A DNA stretch of 49,412 nucleotides, from IMG/VR virus record IMGVR_UViG_3300037963_001253, positions 35,207 to 84,618 of that record, one strand, 5' to 3'. Source of the stretch: a virus. Shown in pieces: positions 34,174 through 41,293 of this stretch. Position 1 is the stretch's first letter, and every line of letters begins with the position of its first letter. The notes beneath the pieces were generated by a model that was not told the origin of the DNA, did not search any database, and worked only from the letters and a program-made list of their open reading frames with translations. A program made the position numbers and the translations under genes.

Positions 34174-34322
34174 AAAAGAGAACGATTAAACTACTACCTA
34201 CAGCATTCTATAGATTTAGACTGGTTGCATTTGCAGCGAGCATCATGTTTGTCTGTAGTATACAGAATGGAGAGTACACTGTGGAAGCAGATGACTCTGA
34301 ACTAGAACAATTAGGTTATTAA
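34170..34322 (+). CDS. Small protein with hydrophobic centre (50 aa)
   Basis: I use the ATG at 34170, coupled to the previous stop; an in-frame ATG at 34113 would lie wholly inside the previous gene. The N terminus is basic (Lys-Lys-Arg-Thr-Ile-Lys), residues 14-30 are hydrophobic with Ala, Phe and Val, and the end is acidic. It may be membrane-associated or cleaved like a signal peptide. Function unknown. Confidence 0.5.
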   Translation: MKKRTIKLLPTAFYRFRLVAFAASIMFVCSIQNGEYTVEADDSELEQLGY

Positions 34323-34324
34323 TC

Positions 34325-34444
34325 ATGACAGATACACAAATAACATTTATAATAATATATGCTATCATTGTTGTAGTGTTGAACATCCTCATCTATTGGC
34401 ATGAGAATGATAACATGCACAATGATAGAGATAAATTCTATTGA
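34325..34444 (+). CDS. Single-TM small membrane protein (39 aa)
   Basis: Residues 6-24 are a run of Ile, Val, Leu, Phe and Tyr, followed by Trp-His-Glu and a polar tail (Asn-Asp-Asn-Met-His-Asn-Asp-Arg-Asp). It begins 2 bases after the preceding stop. With the two genes before it, it makes a set of short hydrophobic proteins with orientation signals at opposite ends. Function unknown. Confidence 0.55.
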   Translation: MTDTQITFIIIYAIIVVVLNILIYWHENDNMHNDRDKFY

Positions 34445-34445
34445 A

Positions 34446-34565
34446 ATGAAACATTGGCTTAATGAAGGCCTTGAGATACTTAAAGTATTACGCAAGGCAA
34501 GGAAACAATCTCGAGAGAAGAGTAATAAAAAACGTAGAAACCATAACAAGAAACCTAAGAAGTGA
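34446..34565 (+). CDS. Small highly basic protein (39 aa)
   Basis: The ATG at 34446 is one base after the previous stop; an in-frame ATG at 34422 would overlap it. The first half is a helix (His-Trp-Leu-Asn-Glu-Gly-Leu-Glu-Ile-Leu) and the second half is Lys/Arg/Asn-rich with Lys-Lys-Arg-Arg. The composition suggests nucleic-acid binding. Confidence 0.5.
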   Translation: MKHWLNEGLEILKVLRKARKQSREKSNKKRRNHNKKPKK

Positions 34566-34650
34566 AAGTCTGCAGGCTTGGGGATAGAGGAATAAAAGCG
34601 ATATAACAGAAAAGCATCTTCAAACATTGTGGTTGATCTCACAGTGTTAG

Positions 34651-34733
34651 AAGAGTCCCTTACGCACTTCTTGAGTGCATCTATGAAATAATACAAAGGT
34701 TGTAATACCTATAGATGTGCTCAGACTCTTTTT
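34651..34733 (+). ncRNA. Candidate structured RNA with three-way junction and T run
   Basis: A 7-pair closing stem (AAGAGTC 34651-34657 with GACTCTT 34724-34730) encloses a hairpin GCACT-TCTTG-AGTGC (34664-34678) and a second stem ATCTAT/ATAGAT (34679-34684 with 34711-34716), whose interior holds an AGGT/ACCT hairpin. T bases follow at 34729-34733. No frame of use crosses it. The 80-base length and 7-pair stem recall a tRNA, but the arms do not fit. It could be a small RNA, a processing site or an elaborate terminator in the 183-base gap between genes. Confidence 0.4.
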
Positions 34734-34748
34734 GATAACAAAATAAAA

Positions 34749-34967
34749 ATGGAAAAGACATACACAATTAAATACATGGGTATATACCTTACATGTGAAG
34801 GTTATTATACATCAAGTGAACCAAGGACATATGATTATCCAGGTTCACCAGCTGAGTTTGAAGCAAGTAAGATACTTGTAGAAGACACAAACATAATAGA
34901 TCTATTAGACTACGAAAGAATAGAAGAAATCGAAAGGCAAACAGCACAAGAAATAGAGGAGGATTAA
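34749..34967 (+). CDS. Acidic unknown protein (72 aa)
   Basis: The N-terminal 30 residues are beta-like (Tyr-Thr-Ile-Lys-Tyr-Met-Gly-Ile-Tyr-Leu-Thr-Cys), then Glu-rich helices end in Glu-Glu-Asp. It is preceded by an A-rich leader and lies between the structured RNA and a long hairpin, so it may be its own small unit. The pattern is that of small phage accessory proteins of unknown function. Confidence 0.55.
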   Translation: MEKTYTIKYMGIYLTCEGYYTSSEPRTYDYPGSPAEFEASKILVEDTNIIDLLDYERIEEIERQTAQEIEED

Positions 34968-34997
34968 TGCTAATTTGATTGGTAGTTTAATCAAGTG

Positions 34998-35063
34998 GAC
35001 CATAAGCAGTAGCAACCTATATATATTTTTTCTTTTTCATACGCTACTGCTTCTTGGTCTTTT
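34998..35063 (+). terminator. Long hairpin with T run
   Basis: GACCA plus AAGCAGTAGC (34998-35013) pairs with GCTACTGCTT plus TGGTC (35043-35059), 15 pairs with small bulges, around a 29-base AT-rich loop, then TTTT. Just before it TTGATT/AATCAA makes a small second hairpin. It lies 30 bases after the stop of the 72-aa gene. The large loop is unusual for a terminator and may instead mark RNA processing. Confidence 0.65.
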
Positions 35064-35094
35064 AATAAATATTAACTAAATTAACAAATATGAA

Positions 35095-35247
35095 ATGGAA
35101 GCACACACTAGCAACAGAACACCAGCTGTTCTTTGTCCAGCCTGTTTTAAAGGCTATGTTATCTTTGATTATGCTCGTAATGAGGCACAATGTGGTAACT
35201 GTGGACAAGAATTTAGAACTAATGGCTCATCCTTACGATTCAAATGA
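35095..35247 (+). CDS. Zinc-ribbon protein (50 aa)
   Basis: The frame from 35095 has Cys14-x-x-Cys17 and Cys33-x-x-Cys36-Gly, a textbook zinc ribbon, with aromatic residues between the pairs. An ATG 5 bases earlier opens another frame lacking these. The stop overlaps the next start (ATGA). Small ribbons of this sort often bind RNA polymerase or nucleic acid; the target here is unknown. Confidence 0.7.
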   Translation: MEAHTSNRTPAVLCPACFKGYVIFDYARNEAQCGNCGQEFRTNGSSLRFK

Positions 35248-35723
35248 ATAGAGAATACGTTTGGATAGCAGCAGAACTAGCGTTCAATCATTACAATCCT
35301 GATACAATCAAGAAAGGAACGCTATTTATGAATGTCAGATATCCAGGAACTGATAAAGAGTTTGTGGACATATACTGTATCGATCAATTACAGTCAGAGC
35401 TCATTGATAAGGGTATATTTGAAATACCACCAGAGATGGGCATGCCTGTACAGCCAGTAATACTTGATGATGATAGCAAAGTTATTGCTACACCTGATGA
35501 GATTGCTTGGTTTGATCCTGGACATGCTGACGATAAACTGTGGGAGTTTACAGTCAAGGAGATGAACATCATTATGCAAGATTTTGATGGTCTATGTGAA
35601 ATACTCGTTGATGAAGGAGAGTTAGCTAATAACTTTATACAACCACATTATGAATCAGATCGTGTGATCTTGCGTGGCTTATCACCAGATGAGGATGATG
35701 AGTCAGACACATCACAAAATTAA
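35244..35723 (+). CDS. Acidic unknown protein (159 aa)
   Basis: The sequence is acidic throughout. It contains a Met-Asn-Val-Arg-Tyr-Pro-Gly-Thr segment near 29-36, a Pro-Glu-Met-Gly-Met-Pro loop and a Gly-Leu-Ser-Pro-Asp-Glu-Asp-Asp-Glu tail. The start is translationally coupled to the zinc-ribbon gene. No catalytic motif is seen. Confidence 0.6.
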   Translation: MNREYVWIAAELAFNHYNPDTIKKGTLFMNVRYPGTDKEFVDIYCIDQLQSELIDKGIFEIPPEMGMPVQPVILDDDSKVIATPDEIAWFDPGHADDKLWEFTVKEMNIIMQDFDGLCEILVDEGELANNFIQPHYESDRVILRGLSPDEDDESDTSQN

Positions 35724-35726
35724 ATT

Positions 35727-35942
35727 ATGAATAAAACCAAAACAAAAGAAGTCTTATATGATTATTATTGTCGGGCTTGTGAGGAAGAGTGGACAAGTAG
35801 TCAAGTAGAGACACATTGTCAGAATTGTAAAAGACAAACAATTGTGATAGAAGTTAAGAGGCCTAAAGTAATTAGGTGGACACGTAAAACAACCAGGGAA
35901 CCAGACTATGACTGGGAAAACGAGGTTAGAAATGCAAGATAA
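35727..35942 (+). CDS. Zinc-ribbon protein (71 aa)
   Basis: Cys15-x-x-Cys18 and Cys31-x-x-Cys34 form a zinc ribbon, followed by a basic strand (Lys-Arg-Pro-Lys-Val-Ile-Arg-Trp-Thr-Arg-Lys) and a Tyr-Asp-Trp-Glu end. It is the second ribbon protein in this cluster. It starts 3 bases after the preceding stop. Nucleic-acid or polymerase binding is plausible. Confidence 0.65.
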   Translation: MNKTKTKEVLYDYYCRACEEEWTSSQVETHCQNCKRQTIVIEVKRPKVIRWTRKTTREPDYDWENEVRNAR

Positions 35943-35944
35943 AT

Positions 35945-36076
35945 ATGACAAAAGTGATAAAATTAGAAACAAGAAAGCAAGCCTTTCATAAGTGGATGGT
36001 CGAAACTATTAAGAATAAGTATGTTAAAGACGAGAAGCAAATGAAAGCAGCTTTCAAAAAGATAAGTAATGGATAA
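35945..36076 (+). CDS. Small basic helical protein (43 aa)
   Basis: A Lys-rich frame with Phe-His-Lys-Trp-Met-Val-Glu-Thr-Ile-Lys and a Lys-Ala-Ala-Phe-Lys-Lys-Ile end. It starts 2 bases after the preceding stop and overlaps the next start by 8 bases. The tight packing with neighbours on the same strand supports it. No function recognised. Confidence 0.5.
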   Translation: MTKVIKLETRKQAFHKWMVETIKNKYVKDEKQMKAAFKKISNG

Positions 36077-36230
36077 AATAGAGTTAACAAATACAGAGAT
36101 GAGAAGCCATGTAACTGGTAACAGAGTGAAGAAGGTAGCAGGTGGTCAATGGGAAGACCAAGAAACAAAAGAACTTCTTCTAGACTATCAGGTATATAAG
36201 TTTGTATCTCTGTTCGCTAAAATAAAATAA
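36069..36230 (+). CDS. Small unknown protein (53 aa)
   Basis: The frame reads Met-Asp-Lys-Ile-Glu-Leu-Thr-Asn, then a basic Asn-Arg-Val-Lys-Lys-Val region and a C-terminal Leu-Leu-Leu-Asp-Tyr-Gln-Val-Tyr-Lys helix. It fills the gap between two clear genes and ends 5 bases before the next ATG. Supported mainly by spacing. Confidence 0.5.
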   Translation: MDKIELTNTEMRSHVTGNRVKKVAGGQWEDQETKELLLDYQVYKFVSLFAKIK

Positions 36231-36235
36231 ATATT

Positions 36236-36811
36236 ATGGGAGTAGATATATACGGTAAAAAAGATAAGTGGATAGGCGTAAAGCCTGAGATAGACTGGAG
36301 TAAAGAGCACACAAGAGCAGCTAAGGATGAATTCTTCAAACTACTAGATGAGTTTGAGGAAACTAATCCTGGTTATTATTTCAGAAGTAACTGGTGGGGT
36401 TGGAGACCAATACATATGCTATGTGAGGTAGCTGCTGAGAAGCATGACTTAGACATAGACTTCAAGCATTGGGGCTCTAATGATGGTAAGGGCCTAGATA
36501 ATCAAACACAATGTGATGAACTAGCAGATGCACTAGAGGATATACTAGAGACAGATGGTGGATTCGAAGATGATTATGATACATTGTATATGAACCTAGG
36601 ATCTTGGACAGACCAGTCAGGTACATTTATACCTGAAGAGATACGCAACAAACTGGATGAAGAGTTACCACTAGGTAAGGTTACATTCACCGGTATAATG
36701 CTTGCAGATACAGGAACTACCGTATATTATCCCTCACATGCTTGTGACAAGCGACATGTAATGAACTTTATCAAGTTTTTACGTGATTGTGGTGGGTTTA
36801 CTATTTGGTAA
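36236..36811 (+). CDS. Conserved phage-type unknown protein (191 aa)
   Basis: It begins Met-Gly-Val-Asp-Ile-Tyr-Gly-Lys, a start shared by a set of phage proteins of unknown role, and has a Trp-rich segment (Ser-Asn-Trp-Trp-Gly-Trp-Arg-Pro at 51-58), an acidic centre, and Tyr-Tyr-Pro-Ser-His-Ala-Cys near 164-170. The distal promoter box of the polymerase gene overlaps its end. No enzymatic motif is clear. Confidence 0.6.
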   Translation: MGVDIYGKKDKWIGVKPEIDWSKEHTRAAKDEFFKLLDEFEETNPGYYFRSNWWGWRPIHMLCEVAAEKHDLDIDFKHWGSNDGKGLDNQTQCDELADALEDILETDGGFEDDYDTLYMNLGSWTDQSGTFIPEEIRNKLDEELPLGKVTFTGIMLADTGTTVYYPSHACDKRHVMNFIKFLRDCGGFTIW

Positions 36812-36834
36812 ACTAACTAAATTTGTTAAATTTG
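36804..36834 (+). promoter_or_regulatory. Consensus Bacteroidota promoter before the DNA polymerase gene
   Basis: TTTG (36804-36807), exactly 19 bases, then TAAATTTG (36827-36834): a full match to TTTG-N19-TAnnTTTG. A second TAAATTTG sits 11 bases earlier (36816-36823). The predicted start near 36841 leaves a leader of about 20 bases. It would drive the replication module. Confidence 0.75.
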
Positions 36835-36861
36835 TAATAAAGAATAATCCTTTTAATTATT

Positions 36862-38826
36862 ATGGTAGAAGATGTGATAATCTATGATATAGAGACTATG
36901 CAAGAATGCTTTATTGTGGTCTGTATGCAACCAGGTAAGACACCCAAAAGTTTTGTTATTAGTAAATGGCAGAACCAGCTAGACTCTTTCCTGAAGTTCG
37001 CAGACCAGAATAGAACTACGTATTGGGTTGGATATAACAACCTTAGGTTTGATGCTCAAGTTCTTGAGTATATATTCCGTAATGCAGAGTTCTGGCATGA
37101 GCTTTCTGGTCTTGAGATATGTGCTAAAATAGCACTCGAGGCTCAAGATGTAATCCATGATGCTAATTACGATGTGTTTCCAAAGTATAGGGAATGGGAA
37201 CTACACAATAAGCAAATAGATCTATTTAAGATACACCACTTCGACAATAAGAATAGAAGGGTTAGCCTGAAGAGACTAGAGTTCGAAATGGACCTAGAGA
37301 ATATTGAGGAGATGCCTATACACCATAGTAAGACAGGACTAACAAAGGATGAAGTATTTCAATCTTTGCAGTACTGTTTTAATGATGTGGATGCAACCTA
37401 TGAATTCTATAAGATAACTATAGGAGACACAGATCATCCACTTTACAAGGGTAATAATCAGATACAGCTCAGACTTGACATACAAGATGAGTTTGATATA
37501 CCTTGTCTGAATTATTCAGATAGTAAGATTGGTGATGAGATAATCAAGAAGTTCTATTGCCAGGAAAGAAACATCGATGTTAAAGAACTTCCTAGAAAAG
37601 GTTATTTCAGAAAGAGTATAGATATCAAGAACTGTATAGCACAGTATGTTAAGTTTGAAACTGAACAGCTGCAACAGTTCCTTAATAAAATCAAAGGGCT
37701 AAAACTTGGTCTTCGTGATGACTTCAAAGAACACATAGATTTCTATGGCTCCAGATACTCGTTTATGCGAGGAGGATTACACACCGAGAATAAACCATCT
37801 GTATTTGAAGCTGATGAAGACCATGAGATTATTGACTGGGATGTAGCTAGTTACTATCCAGCCATTATTATTAACAATGCAAAGTATCCTGCACACTTAG
37901 GGCTTCCATTCTTACGAGGATATCGAGAGATGTACGAGAGAAGACTAGCGATGAAGCAAAGTGGTGCAGATGATGCTAAAACTAGAGGTATTATTGGAGC
38001 CCTTAAGTTGGCAGTTAACTCTGTCTATGGGAAATCATCTGATATGCTATCATGGATCTATGATAGGCAACTAACTATGTTTACCACTATCACTGGTGAG
38101 CTTAGTTTGATGATGCTTATTGAAAAATATGAGATGAATGGCATACAGGTGATCTCTGCTAATACAGACGGTGTAACTATCCGGGTTAAGAAGAACCTAA
38201 TACCTCTGATGCATGAGATTAATAAGGACTGGGAAGAAATTACCCAATATGTGCTGGAGAGGACTGATTATCAAAAGATAATCTTTTCGACAGTCAATGA
38301 TTATATAGCCATCACACCAGATGGTTATGTCAAGAAGAAGGGGGACTTTCTAACAGACTTTGAACTGCATAAGAACAAATCTGCTAGGATAGTTCCTCTC
38401 GCTCTTGAACAATATTATGTAAACGGTATACCTGTACGGGATACCATAACAAAACATGCTAACTTGTTTGACTTCTGTATCAGAAAGAAGGCTTCTAAAG
38501 ACTTCTATTTCGAGGGAATTCACACTACTTCATCTGAGCGTACTGAGTATAATAAACTGATTAGATACTATGTGTCTAAGACCGGTGAGAAGATATTCAA
38601 AGTACGTAAGCAGGAGTCAGCAAGTAAAGCTGTTAAACGATCACAAGCAGAAGCTGGTGATTGGGTGTGTACTGTATGTAACTACCTTCCTAATCCGAAT
38701 GAGTTAGATAACATAAATTACACATACTATATACATAGAGCTGAGAAGATAATAAATAAGATAAGGAGTGGAGGTAAAAGAATAAAGACAAAGGTATCAC
38801 CTAATCAATTAAATTTATTTGGATGA
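36862..38826 (+). CDS. Family B DNA polymerase with 3'-5' exonuclease
   Basis: This 654-residue replicative polymerase has a DnaQ-type exonuclease: Exo I Asp9-Ile-Glu11, Exo II Asn59-Asn-x-x-Phe-Asp64, Exo III Tyr171 to Asp175-x-Asp177. The polymerase motifs are A (Asp325-x-Asp327-Val-Ala-Ser-Tyr-Tyr-Pro), B (Lys382-x-x-x-Asn386-Ser-x-Tyr-Gly390) and C (Asn434-Thr-Asp436-Gly). The first Asp of the usual Asp-Thr-Asp-Ser in motif C is Asn here. It is shorter than cellular PolB enzymes but normal for phages. Crassvirales use either family A or family B polymerase. It overlaps the next gene by 4 bases (ATGA) and is preceded by the best promoter in the window. Confidence 0.92.
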   Translation: MVEDVIIYDIETMQECFIVVCMQPGKTPKSFVISKWQNQLDSFLKFADQNRTTYWVGYNNLRFDAQVLEYIFRNAEFWHELSGLEICAKIALEAQDVIHDANYDVFPKYREWELHNKQIDLFKIHHFDNKNRRVSLKRLEFEMDLENIEEMPIHHSKTGLTKDEVFQSLQYCFNDVDATYEFYKITIGDTDHPLYKGNNQIQLRLDIQDEFDIPCLNYSDSKIGDEIIKKFYCQERNIDVKELPRKGYFRKSIDIKNCIAQYVKFETEQLQQFLNKIKGLKLGLRDDFKEHIDFYGSRYSFMRGGLHTENKPSVFEADEDHEIIDWDVASYYPAIIINNAKYPAHLGLPFLRGYREMYERRLAMKQSGADDAKTRGIIGALKLAVNSVYGKSSDMLSWIYDRQLTMFTTITGELSLMMLIEKYEMNGIQVISANTDGVTIRVKKNLIPLMHEINKDWEEITQYVLERTDYQKIIFSTVNDYIAITPDGYVKKKGDFLTDFELHKNKSARIVPLALEQYYVNGIPVRDTITKHANLFDFCIRKKASKDFYFEGIHTTSSERTEYNKLIRYYVSKTGEKIFKVRKQESASKAVKRSQAEAGDWVCTVCNYLPNPNELDNINYTYYIHRAEKIINKIRSGGKRIKTKVSPNQLNLFG

Positions 38827-39086
38827 AAAAGAAAGCACCTATTAATAGAGGTAATATCATGAGGCATCTCATTGAATATCAACTAGATATGGTTGGTAAG
38901 AGACTAGTGGATACACTAGATGATGACAAGTGGTATTTTAACTGGACTATGACCAGTAAGCAGCGTATTGAGTTTAATAAATACGCAATAAGAACCATGA
39001 AGAAAGTGTTTAAGTTTAATACTAATAAAGCTAAAGCATGTTTGGATTGGTTTCTTGAACAATTCGGATTGAGAATTAAAGATTAA
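38823..39086 (+). CDS. Small basic protein coupled to the polymerase gene (87 aa)
   Basis: A Lys/Arg-rich protein with Trp-Tyr-Phe-Asn-Trp-Thr-Met near 39-45 and a helical C terminus. Start and polymerase stop overlap by 4 bases, so it is made together with the polymerase and might be a processivity or DNA-binding partner. That role is inferred from coupling only. Confidence 0.6.
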   Translation: MKKKAPINRGNIMRHLIEYQLDMVGKRLVDTLDDDKWYFNWTMTSKQRIEFNKYAIRTMKKVFKFNTNKAKACLDWFLEQFGLRIKD

Positions 39087-39109
39087 TATAAACCAATAAA
39101 TAAATAAAT

Positions 39110-39364
39110 ATGGACAATAATCACATTACAATAGTAGCATTCGTAGTGAGTGTTATAGCACTGATATTATTCTTATCATATGTGCTGAATAGAGAACCTA
39201 AGCAACCTAATAAAATTGTAGCTCCTAAAAGAGCACGCAATAAGAAAGGTCAACTTAAGGGTGATGATCCTTCTACACCTAACGTTAATGAAGCGTGGGT
39301 GGGTGGTAAAGCACCTAAGAAGAGGGGTAGACCTAAGGGGTCAAAGAACAAGCCTAAGAAATAA
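39110..39364 (+). CDS. Membrane-anchored AT-hook protein (84 aa)
   Basis: Residues 7-25 are a clear transmembrane helix. After it comes a Lys/Arg-rich region of about 60 residues ending in an AT-hook-like motif, Lys-Lys-Arg-Gly-Arg-Pro-Lys-Gly-Ser-Lys at 70-79. AT-hooks bind the minor groove of AT-rich DNA, which suits this genome. The most direct reading is a tether of phage DNA or the replication machinery to the inner membrane. Leader AATAAATAAAT precedes the ATG. Confidence 0.72.
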   Translation: MDNNHITIVAFVVSVIALILFLSYVLNREPKQPNKIVAPKRARNKKGQLKGDDPSTPNVNEAWVGGKAPKKRGRPKGSKNKPKK

Positions 39365-39561
39365 TGGGGTTTGTTAGATTAGATTGGGAGATACATGAGC
39401 TGGCTAACGACCAGCTCTATTCTTCTGAGAGGGAATATATTGAACTACAACAATTAAATAAACAATTAAACGATGAAGCTACACATAACACCAGAACAGT
39501 TCGAACAGCTCATCAAGAGAAGCTACAGCCTAGACGTAATCTATCTACTGAAGTTAATTGA
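39364..39561 (+). CDS. Small polar protein (65 aa)
   Basis: Its start shares one base with the preceding stop (TAATG) and it overlaps the next gene by 89 bases. Glu, Gln and Leu form a helix to about residue 45, and the C terminus is basic. The coupled start supports it; the long overlap argues for caution. Confidence 0.45.
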   Translation: MGFVRLDWEIHELANDQLYSSEREYIELQQLNKQLNDEATHNTRTVRTAHQEKLQPRRNLSTEVN

Positions 39562-40093
39562 TGCAAAGTATGATGTTAAACCATTGTACGAAGATAGCAT
39601 GCGATTATCTGCTATATATCAGTCACTTGTAAGGAAGGGATTGATAACAAAAGATGATGAAAAAATTACTATTATTGGCAAAGATTTGCTTAAATTTGTA
39701 GGGGAGGATAACAATCAAACAAAATTTGTTAAGAAGAAACCTAACGCAACAGCATTCGATGAATGGTGGAAGCTGTACCCAGGTACTGATACCTTTACAT
39801 ACCAAGGTAGGAAGTTCAGTGGTACTAGAGCACTGCGTAAAGATAAGCAAGCATGTAAGATCAAGTTTAATAATATATTGAACGAAGGTGATTACACAGC
39901 TGAGCAGCTGATAGAAGCACTTAAGATAGAGATATCTCAGAAGGTGAACATGTCAATGAAAACAAAACAAAACAGACTCACGTATATGCAGAACAGTCTG
40001 ACATACCTAAACCAAAGGACGTTTGAAGCGTTCATAGAGTTGATAGGTGAGGATACAAAGCCTGCAGAACCAACTGGGTCAACAGATATATAA
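39473..40093 (+). CDS. Winged-helix replication-module protein (206 aa)
   Basis: Residues 5-75 resemble a winged helix (Ile-Tyr-Gln-Ser-Leu-Val-Arg-Lys-Gly-Leu-Ile-Thr, then Glu-Lys-Ile-Thr-Ile-Ile-Gly). Residues 90-206 contain Phe-Asp-Glu-Trp-Trp-Lys-Leu-Tyr-Pro and a Lys-rich helical part, similar in style to phage helicase-loader or DnaD-like proteins. It lies two genes before the DnaB-like helicase. A loader or origin-binding role is inferred from context. Confidence 0.58.
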   Translation: MKLHITPEQFEQLIKRSYSLDVIYLLKLIDAKYDVKPLYEDSMRLSAIYQSLVRKGLITKDDEKITIIGKDLLKFVGEDNNQTKFVKKKPNATAFDEWWKLYPGTDTFTYQGRKFSGTRALRKDKQACKIKFNNILNEGDYTAEQLIEALKIEISQKVNMSMKTKQNRLTYMQNSLTYLNQRTFEAFIELIGEDTKPAEPTGSTDI

Positions 40094-40095
40094 TT

Positions 40096-40239
40096 ATGAA
40101 AATACCATTAAAGAAATTAGTAAAAAAGTATCCTAACAACTTTGAGTTGGGAGAAGCAGTGAGACATATATATTGGAAGAAGATGTATAACAAACTGGAG
40201 ATAAAGAAAGAAATAAACAAGAAAAGAAATGGGATTTGA
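40096..40239 (+). CDS. Small basic protein before the helicase (47 aa)
   Basis: A Lys-rich helical protein (Leu-Lys-Lys-Leu-Val-Lys-Lys-Tyr near 5-12; His-Ile-Tyr-Trp-Lys-Lys-Met). It begins 2 bases after the preceding stop and overlaps the helicase start by 11. Support is positional only. Confidence 0.5.
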   Translation: MKIPLKKLVKKYPNNFELGEAVRHIYWKKMYNKLEIKKEINKKRNGI

Positions 40240-41293
40240 ACTATTAAAAGAGGAGGTAGACAAAGGTCTAGCTGGTAGAAACGGTGGTATACCTATGGGA
40301 TTTGACAGGCTTAACAAGTATGTTGGGATCCGTAGGTCTATGTATTACTTGATAGGTGGGCTTACCGGTTCAGGGAAGACTAGCTTTATCGATGATGCGT
40401 TTGTACTTAACCCAGTAGACTGGGCCCTATCTGAAGAAGGTAGAGCATCTGGTATTAGAATCAAGGTGTGGTATAGATCCATGGAGCGTAGTCAGACTTA
40501 CAAGCTAGCTAAGTGGACATGTAGAAAGATCTTTCTAGACCAGGGTATAATCATTCCTGTTAATAAACTACTAGGTTGGACTAGTAAGATGACTAGTGAT
40601 GAGCATGACTTATTTCTTATGTACGAAGACTACATGAATAAGATGATGGAGATAGTGACACTTATAGATGGGCCCGAGAACCCAGTAGGTATTGCTAAAG
40701 ATCTCAAAGCTTATGCACTAGAACGTGGTGAGATAGTACAGGTAGATAAGTATAACAAGAGATACATACCTGATAACCCTAATGAGATAACACTAGTTGT
40801 GTTGGATCATATAGGTCTACTCAAGACTACCAGTGCACAGCCTACTAAGAAGGAAGCTATTGACAAGATGAGCGATGAGCTTAGGTATGCACGTGACTTC
40901 TATGGATACTCACCAGTTGTTGTTAGTCAGTTCAACCGGTCCATATCTAATCCTATCAGGATAAAGAATGGTGATGTTGAACCACAGATGGAAGACTTTG
41001 CTGATAGTTCTACTACACAGAATGACTCAGACATATGTATGGCCCTGTTTGATCCTATGAGATACAAGGTTGAAGACCCATCAGGTTATGACCTCAGCAA
41101 ACTAAAGGATGACTTTGGTGCTAAGTACTTCAGGAGTCTACGTGTAATTAAGAATAGCTATGGTGAGGATGACATACGAATAGGTCTAGGTTTCTTAGGC
41201 CAGATTGGTATGTTCAAGGAGCTACCTAGAAGAAGAGCAATAACAGATGCAGACTATCAGTCTGTAGTAAACAAATCATTTTTCCTACCATGA
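40229..41293 (+). CDS. dnaB: DnaB-like replicative helicase (RecA-type motor)
   Basis: The 354-residue protein is a single RecA-like domain: Walker A Gly43-Gly-Leu-Thr-Gly-Ser-Gly-Lys50-Thr51, a Ser-Met-Glu86-Arg strand where DnaB has its catalytic Glu, Walker B Leu-Val-Val-Leu-Asp193-His-Ile-Gly, and the sensor Val-Val-Ser-Gln234-Phe-Asn. It lacks the N-terminal DnaB collar domain, as many phage versions do. Its role is unwinding DNA at the fork as a hexamer. It overlaps the SF2 helicase gene by 4 bases. Confidence 0.87.
   Translation: MGFELLKEEVDKGLAGRNGGIPMGFDRLNKYVGIRRSMYYLIGGLTGSGKTSFIDDAFVLNPVDWALSEEGRASGIRIKVWYRSMERSQTYKLAKWTCRKIFLDQGIIIPVNKLLGWTSKMTSDEHDLFLMYEDYMNKMMEIVTLIDGPENPVGIAKDLKAYALERGEIVQVDKYNKRYIPDNPNEITLVVLDHIGLLKTTSAQPTKKEAIDKMSDELRYARDFYGYSPVVVSQFNRSISNPIRIKNGDVEPQMEDFADSSTTQNDSDICMALFDPMRYKVEDPSGYDLSKLKDDFGAKYFRSLRVIKNSYGEDDIRIGLGFLGQIGMFKELPRRRAITDADYQSVVNKSFFLP

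Noticed and set aside
34319-34696. A leftward gene of 125 aa in the small-gene cluster
   Set aside because: It opposes three coupled rightward frames with sensible composition and crosses the structured RNA; no other gene in this arm runs leftward.
34651-34733. A tRNA gene
   Set aside because: The 7-pair outer stem and 80-base length fit, but there is no D-loop GG, no TTCRA T-loop, and 13 bases separate the last arm from the 3' strand of the outer stem.
35090-35251. A frame starting at the ATG at 35090
   Set aside because: It yields a peptide without recognisable features, while the ATG 5 bases later opens a clean zinc ribbon coupled to the next gene.
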